Origin: Streptomyces sp. NBC_01717
GTDB taxonomy: Bacteria > Actinomycetota > Actinomycetes > Streptomycetales > Streptomycetaceae
Direction of reading: 5' to 3'
Assembly (NCBI RefSeq): GCF_036248255.1
Contig: NZ_CP109178.1
Location: 3,534,001 to 3,598,000 of the forward strand
DNA length: 64,000 nucleotides
Part shown: one piece after another, positions 8,815 to 17,334 of the stretch
Layout of the letters: each line of letters begins with the position of its first letter
Numbering within the stretch: the stretch's first letter is position 1
Position numbers and translations under genes: made by a program
Notes under the pieces: generated by a model
The model's input: the letters and a program-made list of their open reading frames with translations, nothing else
What the model was told of the DNA's origin: nothing
Databases searched by the model: none

Positions 8815-9767
8815 GCCGCCTCCATCCAGATGTCGGCGAGGGACTCCTCCAGATTGATCCGGGGGCGCCAGCCGAGCCGGTCGCGGGCGGTGCGGACGTC
8901 GGCCTGCTGCCAGGCCCCGCAGCCGTCCGGGTACGGGGACGGGGTCGCCGAGAGGTGTTCGATGACGGACTCGGCGGGGGTGCGCGGGGCGCCGATGGGG
9001 AGCCGGGCGGGAGGTGTGTCGAGCTCGTGCAGGGCACCCGGGTAACCCGCGACCTTGGCGAGCACGGCGGCCGCGTCGCGCAGCCGCACGGCCCGGCCGG
9101 TACCGATGTTGACGACGCCCTGCGCGGCGGAGAGCGACGCGGCGTGCACGGCGCGGGCGACATCCCGTACGTCGACGAAGTCGCGCTGCACGCCGAGGCC
9201 ACTGAGTTTCAGCTCGCCGTCGCCTGACTGCATGGCCCGGCGCATCGCCTCGGCGAGCCGGCCCAGCGGTGAGCCGGCCGGGGTGCCGGGGCCGACCGGC
9301 GAGAAGACCCGCAGCACGACCGCGTCGAGGCCTGAGCCGAGGACGAGTTCGGTGGCGGCGAGCTTGGACACGCCGTACGGGCCGCCGGGACGCGGCACGG
9401 CATCCTCAGCGGTCGACGATCCGGGCTGCGAGGGCCCGTACTCCGAGGAGCAGCCGACCTGGACGAGACGGGCGCTGCAGGCGCTGCGGCGCATCGCCTC
9501 GCAGACGGTGGCGACGGCGACGGTGTTGTGCCGGGTCAGATCGCGGGCGCCGCCGCGGGTGGCGCCCGCGCAGTTGACGACGACCCCGGGGTGGACGGCG
9601 TCCAGGAAGCGGGTGAGTGCTCCCGGGCTGCCACCGGCCAGGTCGAACCGTACGTCGGCGTCGTCGCCGCGGCCGAGCGCGGTCAGGTGCACGGCGGGGT
9701 CGGCGAGCAGCCGGTCGGCCACGAACCGGCCGAGGAATCCATTGGCTCCGAGCAGCAGAACCCTCAT
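8802..9767 (-). CDS. NAD-dependent epimerase/dehydratase
   Basis: A 321-residue extended short-chain dehydrogenase acting on a nucleotide sugar. The Rossmann glycine loop GANGFLG is at residues 8-14, CSSEYG supplies the catalytic Ser, and YGVSK is the YxxxK active site. The family includes UDP-glucose/UDP-GlcNAc 4-epimerases and dTDP-sugar enzymes, so the exact substrate is open. Lying between a PelF-type glycosyltransferase and a spherulin-4 hydrolase, it could supply UDP-GalNAc, as PelX in Pseudomonas and Uge3 in Aspergillus do. This is inference. It is 146 bases downstream of the membrane-protein gene and overlaps the hydrolase gene. Confidence 0.85.
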   Translation of the reverse strand: MRVLLLGANGFLGRFVADRLLADPAVHLTALGRGDDADVRFDLAGGSPGALTRFLDAVHPGVVVNCAGATRGGARDLTRHNTVAVATVCEAMRRSACSARLVQVGCSSEYGPSQPGSSTAEDAVPRPGGPYGVSKLAATELVLGSGLDAVVLRVFSPVGPGTPAGSPLGRLAEAMRRAMQSGDGELKLSGLGVQRDFVDVRDVARAVHAASLSAAQGVVNIGTGRAVRLRDAAAVLAKVAGYPGALHELDTPPARLPIGAPRTPAESVIEHLSATPSPYPDGCGAWQQADVRTARDRLGWRPRINLEESLADIWMEAACRI

Positions 9768-9913
9768 CGTGCGCCCCCTTCGTGCCGACGGCGGGCTGCC
9801 GGTGCGGGGGATTGGGGGGTCATGTCCGGTGTCTCCTTGGGGAGGTTGCGAGCGTTACGGGGACAGGCACCCGCGGCGTCGGCTCCGCGGGGTTGGTGCG
9901 GGGTCGTGCGGGG

Positions 9914-11707
9914 TTACGCGCGGGTGTGGGCGGAGGCCCTGGAGAGAGCGACGGTGGCGTGGATCAGCAGCCCGAGCGCGGCTGCGCCGCAGGCGATGGC
10001 GGGTACGGCTCCGGTGCCGGCCTCCGCCACGACGGTGTAGACGGGCTGGGCGACGAAGTGCAGGCCGGGCAGCCGTCCGGCCAGGACCAGGGCGGGTGCG
10101 ACCGCTTCGACGGCGCAGGCTGCGGCGAGTCCGGTGGTGGCGGCTTCGGGGAAGCCATGGACGGTCAGCAGCCGGGCCAGCAGGAGCAGGACGCCGAGGA
10201 CGGCGGCCGCGACCGGGGCGCCGCCACCTCCGTATCCGAGGGCGGCGAGGTGGAGCAGCCCGGTGAGGACGCACAGGAAGAGCGCGACGGCCCCGAAGAG
10301 CAGGGGGCGCACACCTGCTGCGAACTCCTCCAGCGCACGGCTGCCGGCGAGTTTGCGCTGTGCGTGTACGGAGAAGAGGTGCGCGCACCAGGCGGCCGGG
10401 GCGACGGCGAGCGCGAGCCCCAGGAGAGGTGCGGGGGTGATCGCCCAGGGCCCTTCGGGACCGCCGCTGAGGACCTGGTCGAGCAGGGCGTCTCCGTACA
10501 GGACGTACCCGAGAAGCCAGTACCCGTAGACCGCGGCGGCAGCCGAGGAGCGCCCTTCGCCGGCGTGCAGGGGGCCGCTCCGCAGGCACAGGCCGAGGCC
10601 GAGGAGCGCGACCAGCGCCCCGACAAGGGCCACGGTGAGCCGCCCCCCGCCGCCGAGTACCCCGTCGGTGAGTTTCAGGACGACGGCGGTCGCGGTGCAG
10701 GCGGCGCCGGGGAGCAGCGCGCGGAGCGTCCAGGCGGCGCGCGTCTCGATGTCACGCATCGGGGCGGGCGCCGTCGCGCGACCTGGCTCGCCCGCGACGG
10801 CGGGCACCCGCGCGTAGAGCTCCTCGGCGAGCGAGAAGACGTCGCGGTGCCGGTAGCGGGCGGCGGTGCGGTCGGTGACCCCGTGGGCTTCGAGCCCGGC
10901 CGCGATCTCCAGGGGATCGACGGCGCGTTCGCAGAGCTCGCGGTGCCGGTGCATGAGCGTCTTCACGGGGTCGATGGGTCCACGGCGGGCCGCACTGGGC
11001 TTGCGCGCGGACACGGCGGTGGTGTGTGCGACCTCGGGGGCGCGGGCGATGGGGGCGGCGTCGGCCGCGGCCTCGGCTCCGGCCTCGGCCGCCTCCGGCT
11101 CGGGCTCCGGTTCTTCGGCGGGGAGGCGGTCCGGGGGGGCGGTCGCCTTCGGCGGGCGGACGGGGTCGGTGGGCGCGGGTGGGTACGGGGCCGGGGGCTG
11201 ATCCAGGGCCGCGGCCCCATGCGGATCTGCGGCCGGATCCGACTCCGTGGTCGGAGAGTGCTCCGCTTCCGGACTACCGGCCGCGTCCGGCGCCTGCGAC
11301 GGGGCCGGGTCCACCTCCGGGGCGTGCGAGCCTTCGCCCCGGTCGGAGTTTCCGTCCCGCCTCAGGAAATGCCCCATGACCGACGCCGGCCACCCCCTTC
11401 CGGAGAGGCCGGGCACCATCGACGTGCGCCCCTTCCCGGTGAGGCCCGGCACCACCGGCGCCCGCCCCGGTCCGGATGCGGGCAGGCCCCAGGCCGGTGC
11501 GGAGATCTCCGCGACCCGTGTCTCGGAGACCAGAGCCTCCGAGCGGGAGTCCCAGCTCGCGTCGGGCATCGGTGTGCCCGAGGCACCAGGTGCCTCGGTC
11601 GGGCGGCCGCCCATGGGGGTTCCTCCGTGTTCTTCGCCGAGTCCGCGGGGCCGGCCCGCGGCTGTACCCGGCCGGCCCGCCCTCGTGTCCGTCTCCTGCT
11701 CACACAT
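9914..11707 (-). CDS. Polytopic membrane protein of the PelF-type locus
   Basis: A 597-residue protein of unknown function. I start it at ATG 11707, where GATGTGTGA makes the start overlap the glycosyltransferase stop by eight bases with GGGGGACGG upstream; the frame stays open further upstream but that lies inside the neighbouring gene. The first 250 or so residues are Pro/Ala/Glu-rich and disordered-looking. A short segment around 280-340 (CERAVDPLEIAAGLEAHGV, then HRDVFSLAEELYARVP) looks folded and soluble. About eight membrane helices follow to the C-terminus. Translational coupling to the glycosyltransferase suggests a joint role in assembling or exporting polymer, comparable in place but not visibly in sequence to PelG or PelE. 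Confidence 0.75.
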   Translation of the reverse strand: MCEQETDTRAGRPGTAAGRPRGLGEEHGGTPMGGRPTEAPGASGTPMPDASWDSRSEALVSETRVAEISAPAWGLPASGPGRAPVVPGLTGKGRTSMVPGLSGRGWPASVMGHFLRRDGNSDRGEGSHAPEVDPAPSQAPDAAGSPEAEHSPTTESDPAADPHGAAALDQPPAPYPPAPTDPVRPPKATAPPDRLPAEEPEPEPEAAEAGAEAAADAAPIARAPEVAHTTAVSARKPSAARRGPIDPVKTLMHRHRELCERAVDPLEIAAGLEAHGVTDRTAARYRHRDVFSLAEELYARVPAVAGEPGRATAPAPMRDIETRAAWTLRALLPGAACTATAVVLKLTDGVLGGGGRLTVALVGALVALLGLGLCLRSGPLHAGEGRSSAAAAVYGYWLLGYVLYGDALLDQVLSGGPEGPWAITPAPLLGLALAVAPAAWCAHLFSVHAQRKLAGSRALEEFAAGVRPLLFGAVALFLCVLTGLLHLAALGYGGGGAPVAAAVLGVLLLLARLLTVHGFPEAATTGLAAACAVEAVAPALVLAGRLPGLHFVAQPVYTVVAEAGTGAVPAIACGAAALGLLIHATVALSRASAHTRA

Positions 11708-13487
11708 CGCCGTCCCCCGTTCGCCGCGCGCCCGCGCACACGCCCTCGGCGGCCCAGCTCGGGGTGTGCCCGGCCGTGAGCGGGACGGGGGCCGCCCAGC
11801 TGCCCAGCACATGGGCCTCCGGTGGTGTCGCGAACGGGCGCGGGGCGCCGTCCGCGTTCAGCGCATGCGTGTGTCTGCGCACCGGGGAGTGCGAGATCAG
11901 CTCCAGGTAAATGCCGCGAAATGCCGCGAGGTTCTGTTCGACGGTGAAGAGTTCGAGCGCACGGGCGCGGGCCGCCGCGCCGAGGCGTGCGCGGCGCTCG
12001 GGGTCGCGCAGCAGCGTGATGCACGCGTCGGCGAGCGCCCGGGGGTTGCGCGGGGGCACCACCAGCCCCGTACCGCCGATCACTTCGACGACGGCGCCGA
12101 CGTCCGTCGACACCGTGGCACGTCCGCAGAACATCGCCTCGACCAGGCTGATCGGGAAGCCTTCGACGACGCTGGAGAGGACCACGATCCCGCCCGCCGC
12201 ATACGCCTCCGCCAGGTCCGGCAGTTCGGCGTCGCCGATGTCCTCGAAGGAGACCGGGTTGTCACCGATGGCGTGCGCGTCGGCGGCCTCGTCGGGGAAG
12301 AGCTGGGCGGCGAGCGCCCGGCACTGGGCGAGGTATGTGGCGCCTTCCGCGCACGGCGCCGGTGCGCCGATGATGCGCAGCCGCGCGTCCGGTTCGGTCT
12401 TCCGTACCTCGGCGAATGCGTGCAGCAGCGCGACCAGGTCCTTGGAGGGTTCGATCCTGCCGACCCAGACCAGCGTGTCGGGTCCGCCGTCGTCGCCGCT
12501 CTCCCCGAGCGCGGCGAACCGGGCCGCCTCCATGCCGGGGTAGACGGTGCGCACCTTGGCCCGGTCGGCGCCGCACCGCTCCTGCCAGCGGCGGGCGTGC
12601 GTATTGCCCGGGGTGATGAGCGCGGCCTGCCGGTACACCTCGGTGGCGAGCCGTCCGAGGAAGTTGGCGAGCAGGGCGCGTACCGGCGCACTCAGCGGCG
12701 TGCCGGTCGCGGCGAGGTAGTGGGCGCGCAGCTGCACACCGTGCTCGGTGACCAGCAGCGGCACCCCGAAGAAGCGTTTGGCCAACAGTCCCGGCAGAGC
12801 TGCGGCTCCGCCGGACGTGGCGTGGCAGAGGTCGACCGCGCCGAGGCTCTCCTCGTCGTACCAGTCGAGGGAGAGCGGACGCAGGACGCGGTCCAGCTCC
12901 GCGGCGAAGGCGAGTAGGTCGGGGACGGTCGCGGTCTGGACGGTGCGGCCGGTGCCGGGGGCGCGACAGGCGGCTTCGAGTACGCGGACGGCGGTTTCGG
13001 AGCGGAGCGCCGCGGGTAGTCCGCCGTGTTCGCGGGCCAGTTCGGCGAGTCCGTACAGCCCGTCCGTGAACTGCGCGTCGGCGGTGTCGGAGACACCCGT
13101 CCGACGTACGCCGTCCGCTCCGTCGCGCGTCACGTCCGCCGTACAGATGGATGTGGCGAGCGCCGTGAAGTGCGTCGTGAAGCGGCGCCGTTCGCGACGT
13201 CCGTACGACCGCCCGCCTCCGCCGGTCAGCAGCCGGGCGAGCAGCCGCTTGGGGGCGTGGCCGCCCAGGATGTCCTCGTCGGCCATCCACAGCGGCGCCG
13301 TCCGCACCCGGCTGACCTGGGGCGGGAGCTGTACCCAGCCCTGCGCCTCCTGCTCGGCGGAGCGGCTGAGCGCGTAGAGATCGAACTCGTGCGTCAGTCC
13401 GCGCACCAGACGGTCGCACCAGAGTCTGGACTCACCGGTCGCGTACGGATAACCACCGTCGGTGAGGAGTCCGATCCGCACGAGCAC
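11700..13487 (-). CDS. GT4 glycosyltransferase, PelF type
   Basis: A 595-residue GT-B glycosyltransferase. The N-terminus (LVRIGLLTDGGYPYATGESR) and TEHGVQLRAHYL fit the PelF/DUF3492 group. The C-terminal GT4 domain has LVWVGRIEPSKD (about 365) and the E-x7-E nucleotide-sugar motif in EGFPISLVEA (about 470). PelF of Pseudomonas is a soluble enzyme that polymerises the GalNAc/GlcNAc polysaccharide Pel from UDP-sugars. Start: GTG 13487 has GGGAG nine bases upstream; a GTG at 13481 is possible. The frame extends to 13586 but only with Arg-rich noncoding-looking residues. First gene of the leftward locus, whose promoter should lie in the 74 bases before the ABC-operon terminator hairpin. Confidence 0.85.
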   Translation of the reverse strand: MLVRIGLLTDGGYPYATGESRLWCDRLVRGLTHEFDLYALSRSAEQEAQGWVQLPPQVSRVRTAPLWMADEDILGGHAPKRLLARLLTGGGGRSYGRRERRRFTTHFTALATSICTADVTRDGADGVRRTGVSDTADAQFTDGLYGLAELAREHGGLPAALRSETAVRVLEAACRAPGTGRTVQTATVPDLLAFAAELDRVLRPLSLDWYDEESLGAVDLCHATSGGAAALPGLLAKRFFGVPLLVTEHGVQLRAHYLAATGTPLSAPVRALLANFLGRLATEVYRQAALITPGNTHARRWQERCGADRAKVRTVYPGMEAARFAALGESGDDGGPDTLVWVGRIEPSKDLVALLHAFAEVRKTEPDARLRIIGAPAPCAEGATYLAQCRALAAQLFPDEAADAHAIGDNPVSFEDIGDAELPDLAEAYAAGGIVVLSSVVEGFPISLVEAMFCGRATVSTDVGAVVEVIGGTGLVVPPRNPRALADACITLLRDPERRARLGAAARARALELFTVEQNLAAFRGIYLELISHSPVRRHTHALNADGAPRPFATPPEAHVLGSWAAPVPLTAGHTPSWAAEGVCAGARRTGDGDV

Positions 13488-13560
13488 ACCCCCGATCTCC
13501 CTTGTGGGCGGCCGCCGTTGAAATGGCGACTCGCAGCGGGACGACCGTAAGCGGATACGC

Positions 13561-13596
13561 CGGTGGCGCGACGGACGGTTGTCCATCGCGCCACCG
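13561..13596 (-). terminator. Terminator hairpin after the ABC importer operon
   Basis: An 11-base-pair stem (CGGTGGCGCGA pairing TCGCGCCACCG) continues after one C/A mismatch into a four-pair inner stem GGAC/GTCC with a GGTT tetraloop. It lies 76 bases beyond the stop of the fused ATPase gene at 13672, on the leftward transcript, and separates that operon from the polysaccharide locus. Confidence 0.7.
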
Positions 13597-13671
13597 AAAG
13601 GGGTGAACCGTCGTAACTTTCCCGCCCCGGTAGCGTTCCGTCGCGCTATGAGGGTGATCGGTTACGCAGGG

Positions 13672-15366
13672 TCAGGCTGCGGCCAGCTCCTTGCGGGCCG
13701 TGCGGCGCACTGCCGCGAGCGCCGGATCGAGGGCGGGCACGGCGGCCAGCAGCTGCTTGGTGTACGGATCCTGGGGCGCCCCGTACACCTCGTCGACACT
13801 GCCCTGTTCGACGATCCGGCCCTGCCGCATCACCGCGACCCGGTCGCTGACCTGCCGCACGACCGCGAGGTCATGGGCGATGAAGACCAGTCCGATGCCG
13901 AGTTCGCGCTGGAGCTCGGCGAGGAGTGCGGTGACCTGTGCCTGGGTGGTGACGTCGAGCGCGGAGACCGGTTCGTCGCAGACGATCAGCTTGGGGTCGG
14001 CGGCGAGCGCGCGGGCGATGCCGACGCGCTGACGCTGTCCGCCGCTGAACTCGTGCGGGTAGCGGTCGTACCGGTCGGGGTCGAGGCCGACGCGTTCCAG
14101 CAGTTCCTGGACGCGCGCCCGGATCCGGGTGTCGTCGAGTGCGCCTGCCGCGCGCAGCGGATCGGCGACGGATTCACCGATCGAGCGGCGCGGGTTGAGT
14201 GAGGCGACGGGGTCCTGGAAGACCATCTGGAGCTCACGCCGGTACGGGCGCAGCGCCTTGTCCGACAGCGATCCGATATCCGTACCCCGGTACTGGAGCC
14301 GGCCCGCGGTCGGGTCGAGGAGGCGGACGAGCATCCGGCCGAGCGTCGTCTTGCCGCTGCCGCTCTCGCCGACGATGCCGAGTGTCTCGCCGGGGTGGAC
14401 GGTGAGCGATACGCCGTCCACGGCGGTGATCCGGCTGCCGCCCCGTCCGAATTCGCGTCGCAGATCGATGGCTTCGAGCAGCGGCTCGCCCGCCTGCGCA
14501 ACACGGGGCACGGCGGCGTCGAGCCCCGGCCCGCCCCCGTCCGCGACACGAGCCGCCGGAACCGGCACCGGCTCCGGGCGCTTCGCGTCCACCCTCGGTA
14601 CGGCGGCCAGCAGTTCGCGCGTGTACGGCTGCCGGGGCGCGCCGAGCACCTCGGCGACCGGCCCGCGCTCCACCTCTCGGCCCGACTGCATGACCAGCAC
14701 CTCGTCGACGCTCTCCGCCGCGACGCCCACATCGTGGGTGACCAGCAGGAGCCCCATGCCGGTCTCCCGGCGCAGCGTGTGCAGCAGGTCCAGGATCTGG
14801 GCCTGGACGGTGACGTCCAGCGCGGTCGTCGGCTCGTCGGCGATCAGCAGCTGCGGCTCACAGGCCAGCGCCATCGCGATCAGCGCACGCTGCCGCATCC
14901 CACCGGAGAACTCGTGCGGCCGGGACCGTGACCGCCGCACCGCGTCGGGGATCCCGACCCGGTCGAGCACGTCGACGGCCCGCGCCCGCGCCGCCCGCCC
15001 GGAGGCGCGCGTGTGGACCCGGTACACCTCGGCGATCTGGTCACCGACCGCGTAGTACGGGTCCAGCGAGGACAGCGGGTCCTGGAAGACCATCGCGGCC
15101 TTCGCCCCGCGCAGCGCCCGCAGCTCCGCGTCGTCCGCCGCCTGTACGTCCACGCCGGCGACCCGTATCGAGCCGCCGACCGTGGCGCCTGTCCCCCGGT
15201 GGAGCCCGAGCAGGGCGTACGCCGACGCGCTCTTGCCTGAGCCGGACTCGCCGACGACGCCGAGCGCGGCACCCTCCTCCAGCGTGAAGGACAGGCCGTC
15301 CACGGCCCGTACGCCGTCCGCGCCGTCGAAGGAGATGGTCAGATCGGAGACCTCGACCAGACTCAT
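13672..15366 (-). CDS. Fused dual ATPase of a peptide-type ABC importer (DppD-DppF)
   Basis: A 564-residue protein carrying two complete oligopeptide/dipeptide-type ATPase domains in one chain. Both halves have a Walker A GESGSGK (about 40 and 325) and an ABC signature (HEFSGGMRQRAL and HEFSGGQRQRVG); the second half has VFQDPVASLNPR. A Pro/Ala-rich linker joins them. Each half corresponds to a separate gene in most bacteria, and the fusion replaces both DppD and DppF. The start ATG overlaps the upstream permease stop (ATGA, 15363-15366). It is the last gene of a four-gene importer operon; the open frame continues upstream to 16434 only as a shadow of the permease gene. Confidence 0.93.
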   Translation of the reverse strand: MSLVEVSDLTISFDGADGVRAVDGLSFTLEEGAALGVVGESGSGKSASAYALLGLHRGTGATVGGSIRVAGVDVQAADDAELRALRGAKAAMVFQDPLSSLDPYYAVGDQIAEVYRVHTRASGRAARARAVDVLDRVGIPDAVRRSRSRPHEFSGGMRQRALIAMALACEPQLLIADEPTTALDVTVQAQILDLLHTLRRETGMGLLLVTHDVGVAAESVDEVLVMQSGREVERGPVAEVLGAPRQPYTRELLAAVPRVDAKRPEPVPVPAARVADGGGPGLDAAVPRVAQAGEPLLEAIDLRREFGRGGSRITAVDGVSLTVHPGETLGIVGESGSGKTTLGRMLVRLLDPTAGRLQYRGTDIGSLSDKALRPYRRELQMVFQDPVASLNPRRSIGESVADPLRAAGALDDTRIRARVQELLERVGLDPDRYDRYPHEFSGGQRQRVGIARALAADPKLIVCDEPVSALDVTTQAQVTALLAELQRELGIGLVFIAHDLAVVRQVSDRVAVMRQGRIVEQGSVDEVYGAPQDPYTKQLLAAVPALDPALAAVRRTARKELAAA

Positions 15367-16352
15367 GCCAGCACCACCCGACGGTCGGCCATCGCCTGCA
15401 GGATGTCCGCGACGGCATTGGCAAGGACGACGAAGAAGCCGGTGACGAGCACCAGGCCGACGACGACCGGCAGGTCGACGTTCTTCACGGCGTCGACGAG
15501 TTCGCGTCCGACGCCGGGGATGTTGAAGAGCGACTCGGTGAGGACAGCGCCACCGAACATCGAGCCGATGTCGAGCGCGCCGAGCGCGATCACGGGGCCG
15601 AGCGCGCCGCGCAGCGCGTGCCGCCCGACGAGCTTCCGCTCGCTCACCCCGTACGCCCGGAAGGTGCGCACATGGTCCTCGGCGAGGGTCTCCAGCATCG
15701 ACGCCCGGGTCATCCGGGCGTACGGAGCGGCGGAGACCAGGGCCAGTGAGACCCAGGGCAACAGCAGGTTCCAGGCCCACTGTTCCGGGTTCTCGGTGAG
15801 CGGTACGTAGTCGGGGAAAGGCAGCAGCTGCAGCGCCGAGCAGAAGACGATGATCAGCAGCAGGCCGACGACGAAGACGGGCGTGGCCATGCCGGCCAGG
15901 GTCAGTCCGGTGAGGAGCCGCTCGGTCGCGCGGCCGCGCCGCCAGACCGAGAGCAGCCCGGTGCCGACACCGAGCACGATCCACAGCACGAACGCGCCGA
16001 TGGCGAGTGAGGCGGTGGCCGGGAGCTTGGTGAGGATCATCTGGGTGACCTGCTCGTCGTTCTGGTAGGAGCGTCCGAGGCAGGGTGCCTGGCAGTGCAG
16101 GATTCCGGTGCCGGTCGAGTAGTCGCGGCCGGCGAAGATCCCCTGGAGGAAGTGCGCGTACTGCAGGTACAGCGGGTCGCCGAGCCGCAGTTGGTCGCTG
16201 ACCTGTGCCACCTGGGCGGGCGAGCAGCGCGGACCGCAGGCGATCTGCGCGACGTTGCCCGGGGCGACGTAGAAGGCGGCGTAGACGACGACGCTGAGGG
16301 CGAGGAGCACGAAGAGCGCCCCGCCGATGCGCCGCAGCAGGAACCGGCTCAT
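15363..16352 (-). CDS. ABC importer permease, DppB type
   Basis: A 329-residue inner-membrane permease with about six helices. The N-terminal first helix (FLLRRIGGALFVLLALSVVV) is followed by a large external loop. The EAA-type coupling region, LRGALGPVIALGALDIGSMF, is near residue 245. It forms the channel with the neighbouring permease. An unusual feature is CGPRCSPAQ at 38-46 and HCQAPC near 107 in the external loop: four Cys that could form disulfides. It starts within the stop of the upstream permease gene (4-base overlap at 16349-16352) and overlaps the ATPase gene the same way, so the three genes are translationally coupled. Confidence 0.92.
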   Translation of the reverse strand: MSRFLLRRIGGALFVLLALSVVVYAAFYVAPGNVAQIACGPRCSPAQVAQVSDQLRLGDPLYLQYAHFLQGIFAGRDYSTGTGILHCQAPCLGRSYQNDEQVTQMILTKLPATASLAIGAFVLWIVLGVGTGLLSVWRRGRATERLLTGLTLAGMATPVFVVGLLLIIVFCSALQLLPFPDYVPLTENPEQWAWNLLLPWVSLALVSAAPYARMTRASMLETLAEDHVRTFRAYGVSERKLVGRHALRGALGPVIALGALDIGSMFGGAVLTESLFNIPGVGRELVDAVKNVDLPVVVGLVLVTGFFVVLANAVADILQAMADRRVVLA

Positions 16353-17332
16353 GCTCCGGCCTCCTTCTTGCGTCCGGTGCCGATCCGCAGCCGGGAGGCG
16401 ACGCGCGGGTCGAGTGCGTTGCGCACGCCTTCACCGAGGACGGTCAGCGCCAGCACGGTGATGAAGATCAGCAGGGCGGGGATCAGTAGATAGGTGGGCG
16501 CCGCCTGGTACCACGTGTCGGCGTCGCTGAGCATCTGTCCCCAGGACGGCGTGGGCGGTTTGATGCCGACGCCGAGGAAGGACAGCGCCGCTTCGACGAC
16601 GATGTTGCCGGGGAAGAGCAGCACGGCGTAGGTGATGACGGGTGCGGCGAGCGCGGGCAGCAGCTCGCGCCGGGCGATCCGCCGGCCGCTCCAGCCGCTG
16701 AGCCGGGCGGCCGCCACATGGTCGAGCGACTTCAGCGCGAGGGTCTGGGCGCGCACGATCTTGGAGATGCCGGACCAGCCGACCAGGCCGACGATCGCGG
16801 CGATCAGCACCGGACGTGGGAAGCCGGCGGGGACGACGGCGAGCGCGCCGAGCGCGATCACCATGACGGGCAGGGCGACGACGACGTCGGTGACGCGGCT
16901 GAGCGCCTGGTCGACGAGGCGGTTGCCGAGTCCGGCGGCGAGCCCGACGGCCACGCCGATGATCACCTGGAGCAGGGTCGCGGCCAGCGCGACGCCGAGC
17001 GAGACCCGGGCCCCGTACACGACGCGGGCGAAGAGATCGCGGCCGGTGAGCGGTTCGACGCCGAGCCAGTGGTCGGCGCTGATCCCGCCGAACGAGCCCA
17101 GCGGTACGCCGCCGGTCGCGGAGTCGACGAGGTTCGCGTGGTACGTGGTGGGGTCCTGGCCCTCGATGCCCGCCAGCAGCGGGGCGGCGAGCGCGACCAG
17201 GACCAGCAGGGCGACGATCACGGCCGCCACGGCGGCGGAGCGCCGTGCGCGCAGCCGCCGCCAGAACGAGGAGGCCCCGGAGGCGGGGGCCTGCACGGCC
17301 CCCGCCTCCTTGACCAGCAGAGCTTCGGCCAT
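16349..17332 (-). CDS. ABC importer permease, DppC type
   Basis: A 327-residue permease of the oligopeptide/dipeptide class. It has the N-terminal OppC_N helix (AVAAVIVALLVLVALAAPLL), a periplasm-facing insert around PLGSFGGISADHWLGVEPLTGRDLFARVVYG that is typical of DppC/OppC, then five more helices. The EAA loop is near RIARRELLPALAAPVITYA (about 220). The gene starts two bases after the binding-protein stop (17335), so it is expressed with it. Together the operon encodes binding lipoprotein, two permeases and a double ATPase, which is a complete importer. Confidence 0.92.
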   Translation of the reverse strand: MAEALLVKEAGAVQAPASGASSFWRRLRARRSAAVAAVIVALLVLVALAAPLLAGIEGQDPTTYHANLVDSATGGVPLGSFGGISADHWLGVEPLTGRDLFARVVYGARVSLGVALAATLLQVIIGVAVGLAAGLGNRLVDQALSRVTDVVVALPVMVIALGALAVVPAGFPRPVLIAAIVGLVGWSGISKIVRAQTLALKSLDHVAAARLSGWSGRRIARRELLPALAAPVITYAVLLFPGNIVVEAALSFLGVGIKPPTPSWGQMLSDADTWYQAAPTYLLIPALLIFITVLALTVLGEGVRNALDPRVASRLRIGTGRKKEAGA

Positions 17333-17334
17333 GG

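Noticed and set aside
6640..9045. An 801-codon open frame on the + strand across moeZ and the spherulin gene
   Set aside because: Antisense shadow of two minus-strand genes with known families; its product has no domain.
15367..16434. Extension of the dual ATPase to 920 residues
   Set aside because: The part upstream of ATG 15366 translates to Arg/Ala-rich nonsense antiparallel in frame to the permease gene; ATGA overlap fixes the start.
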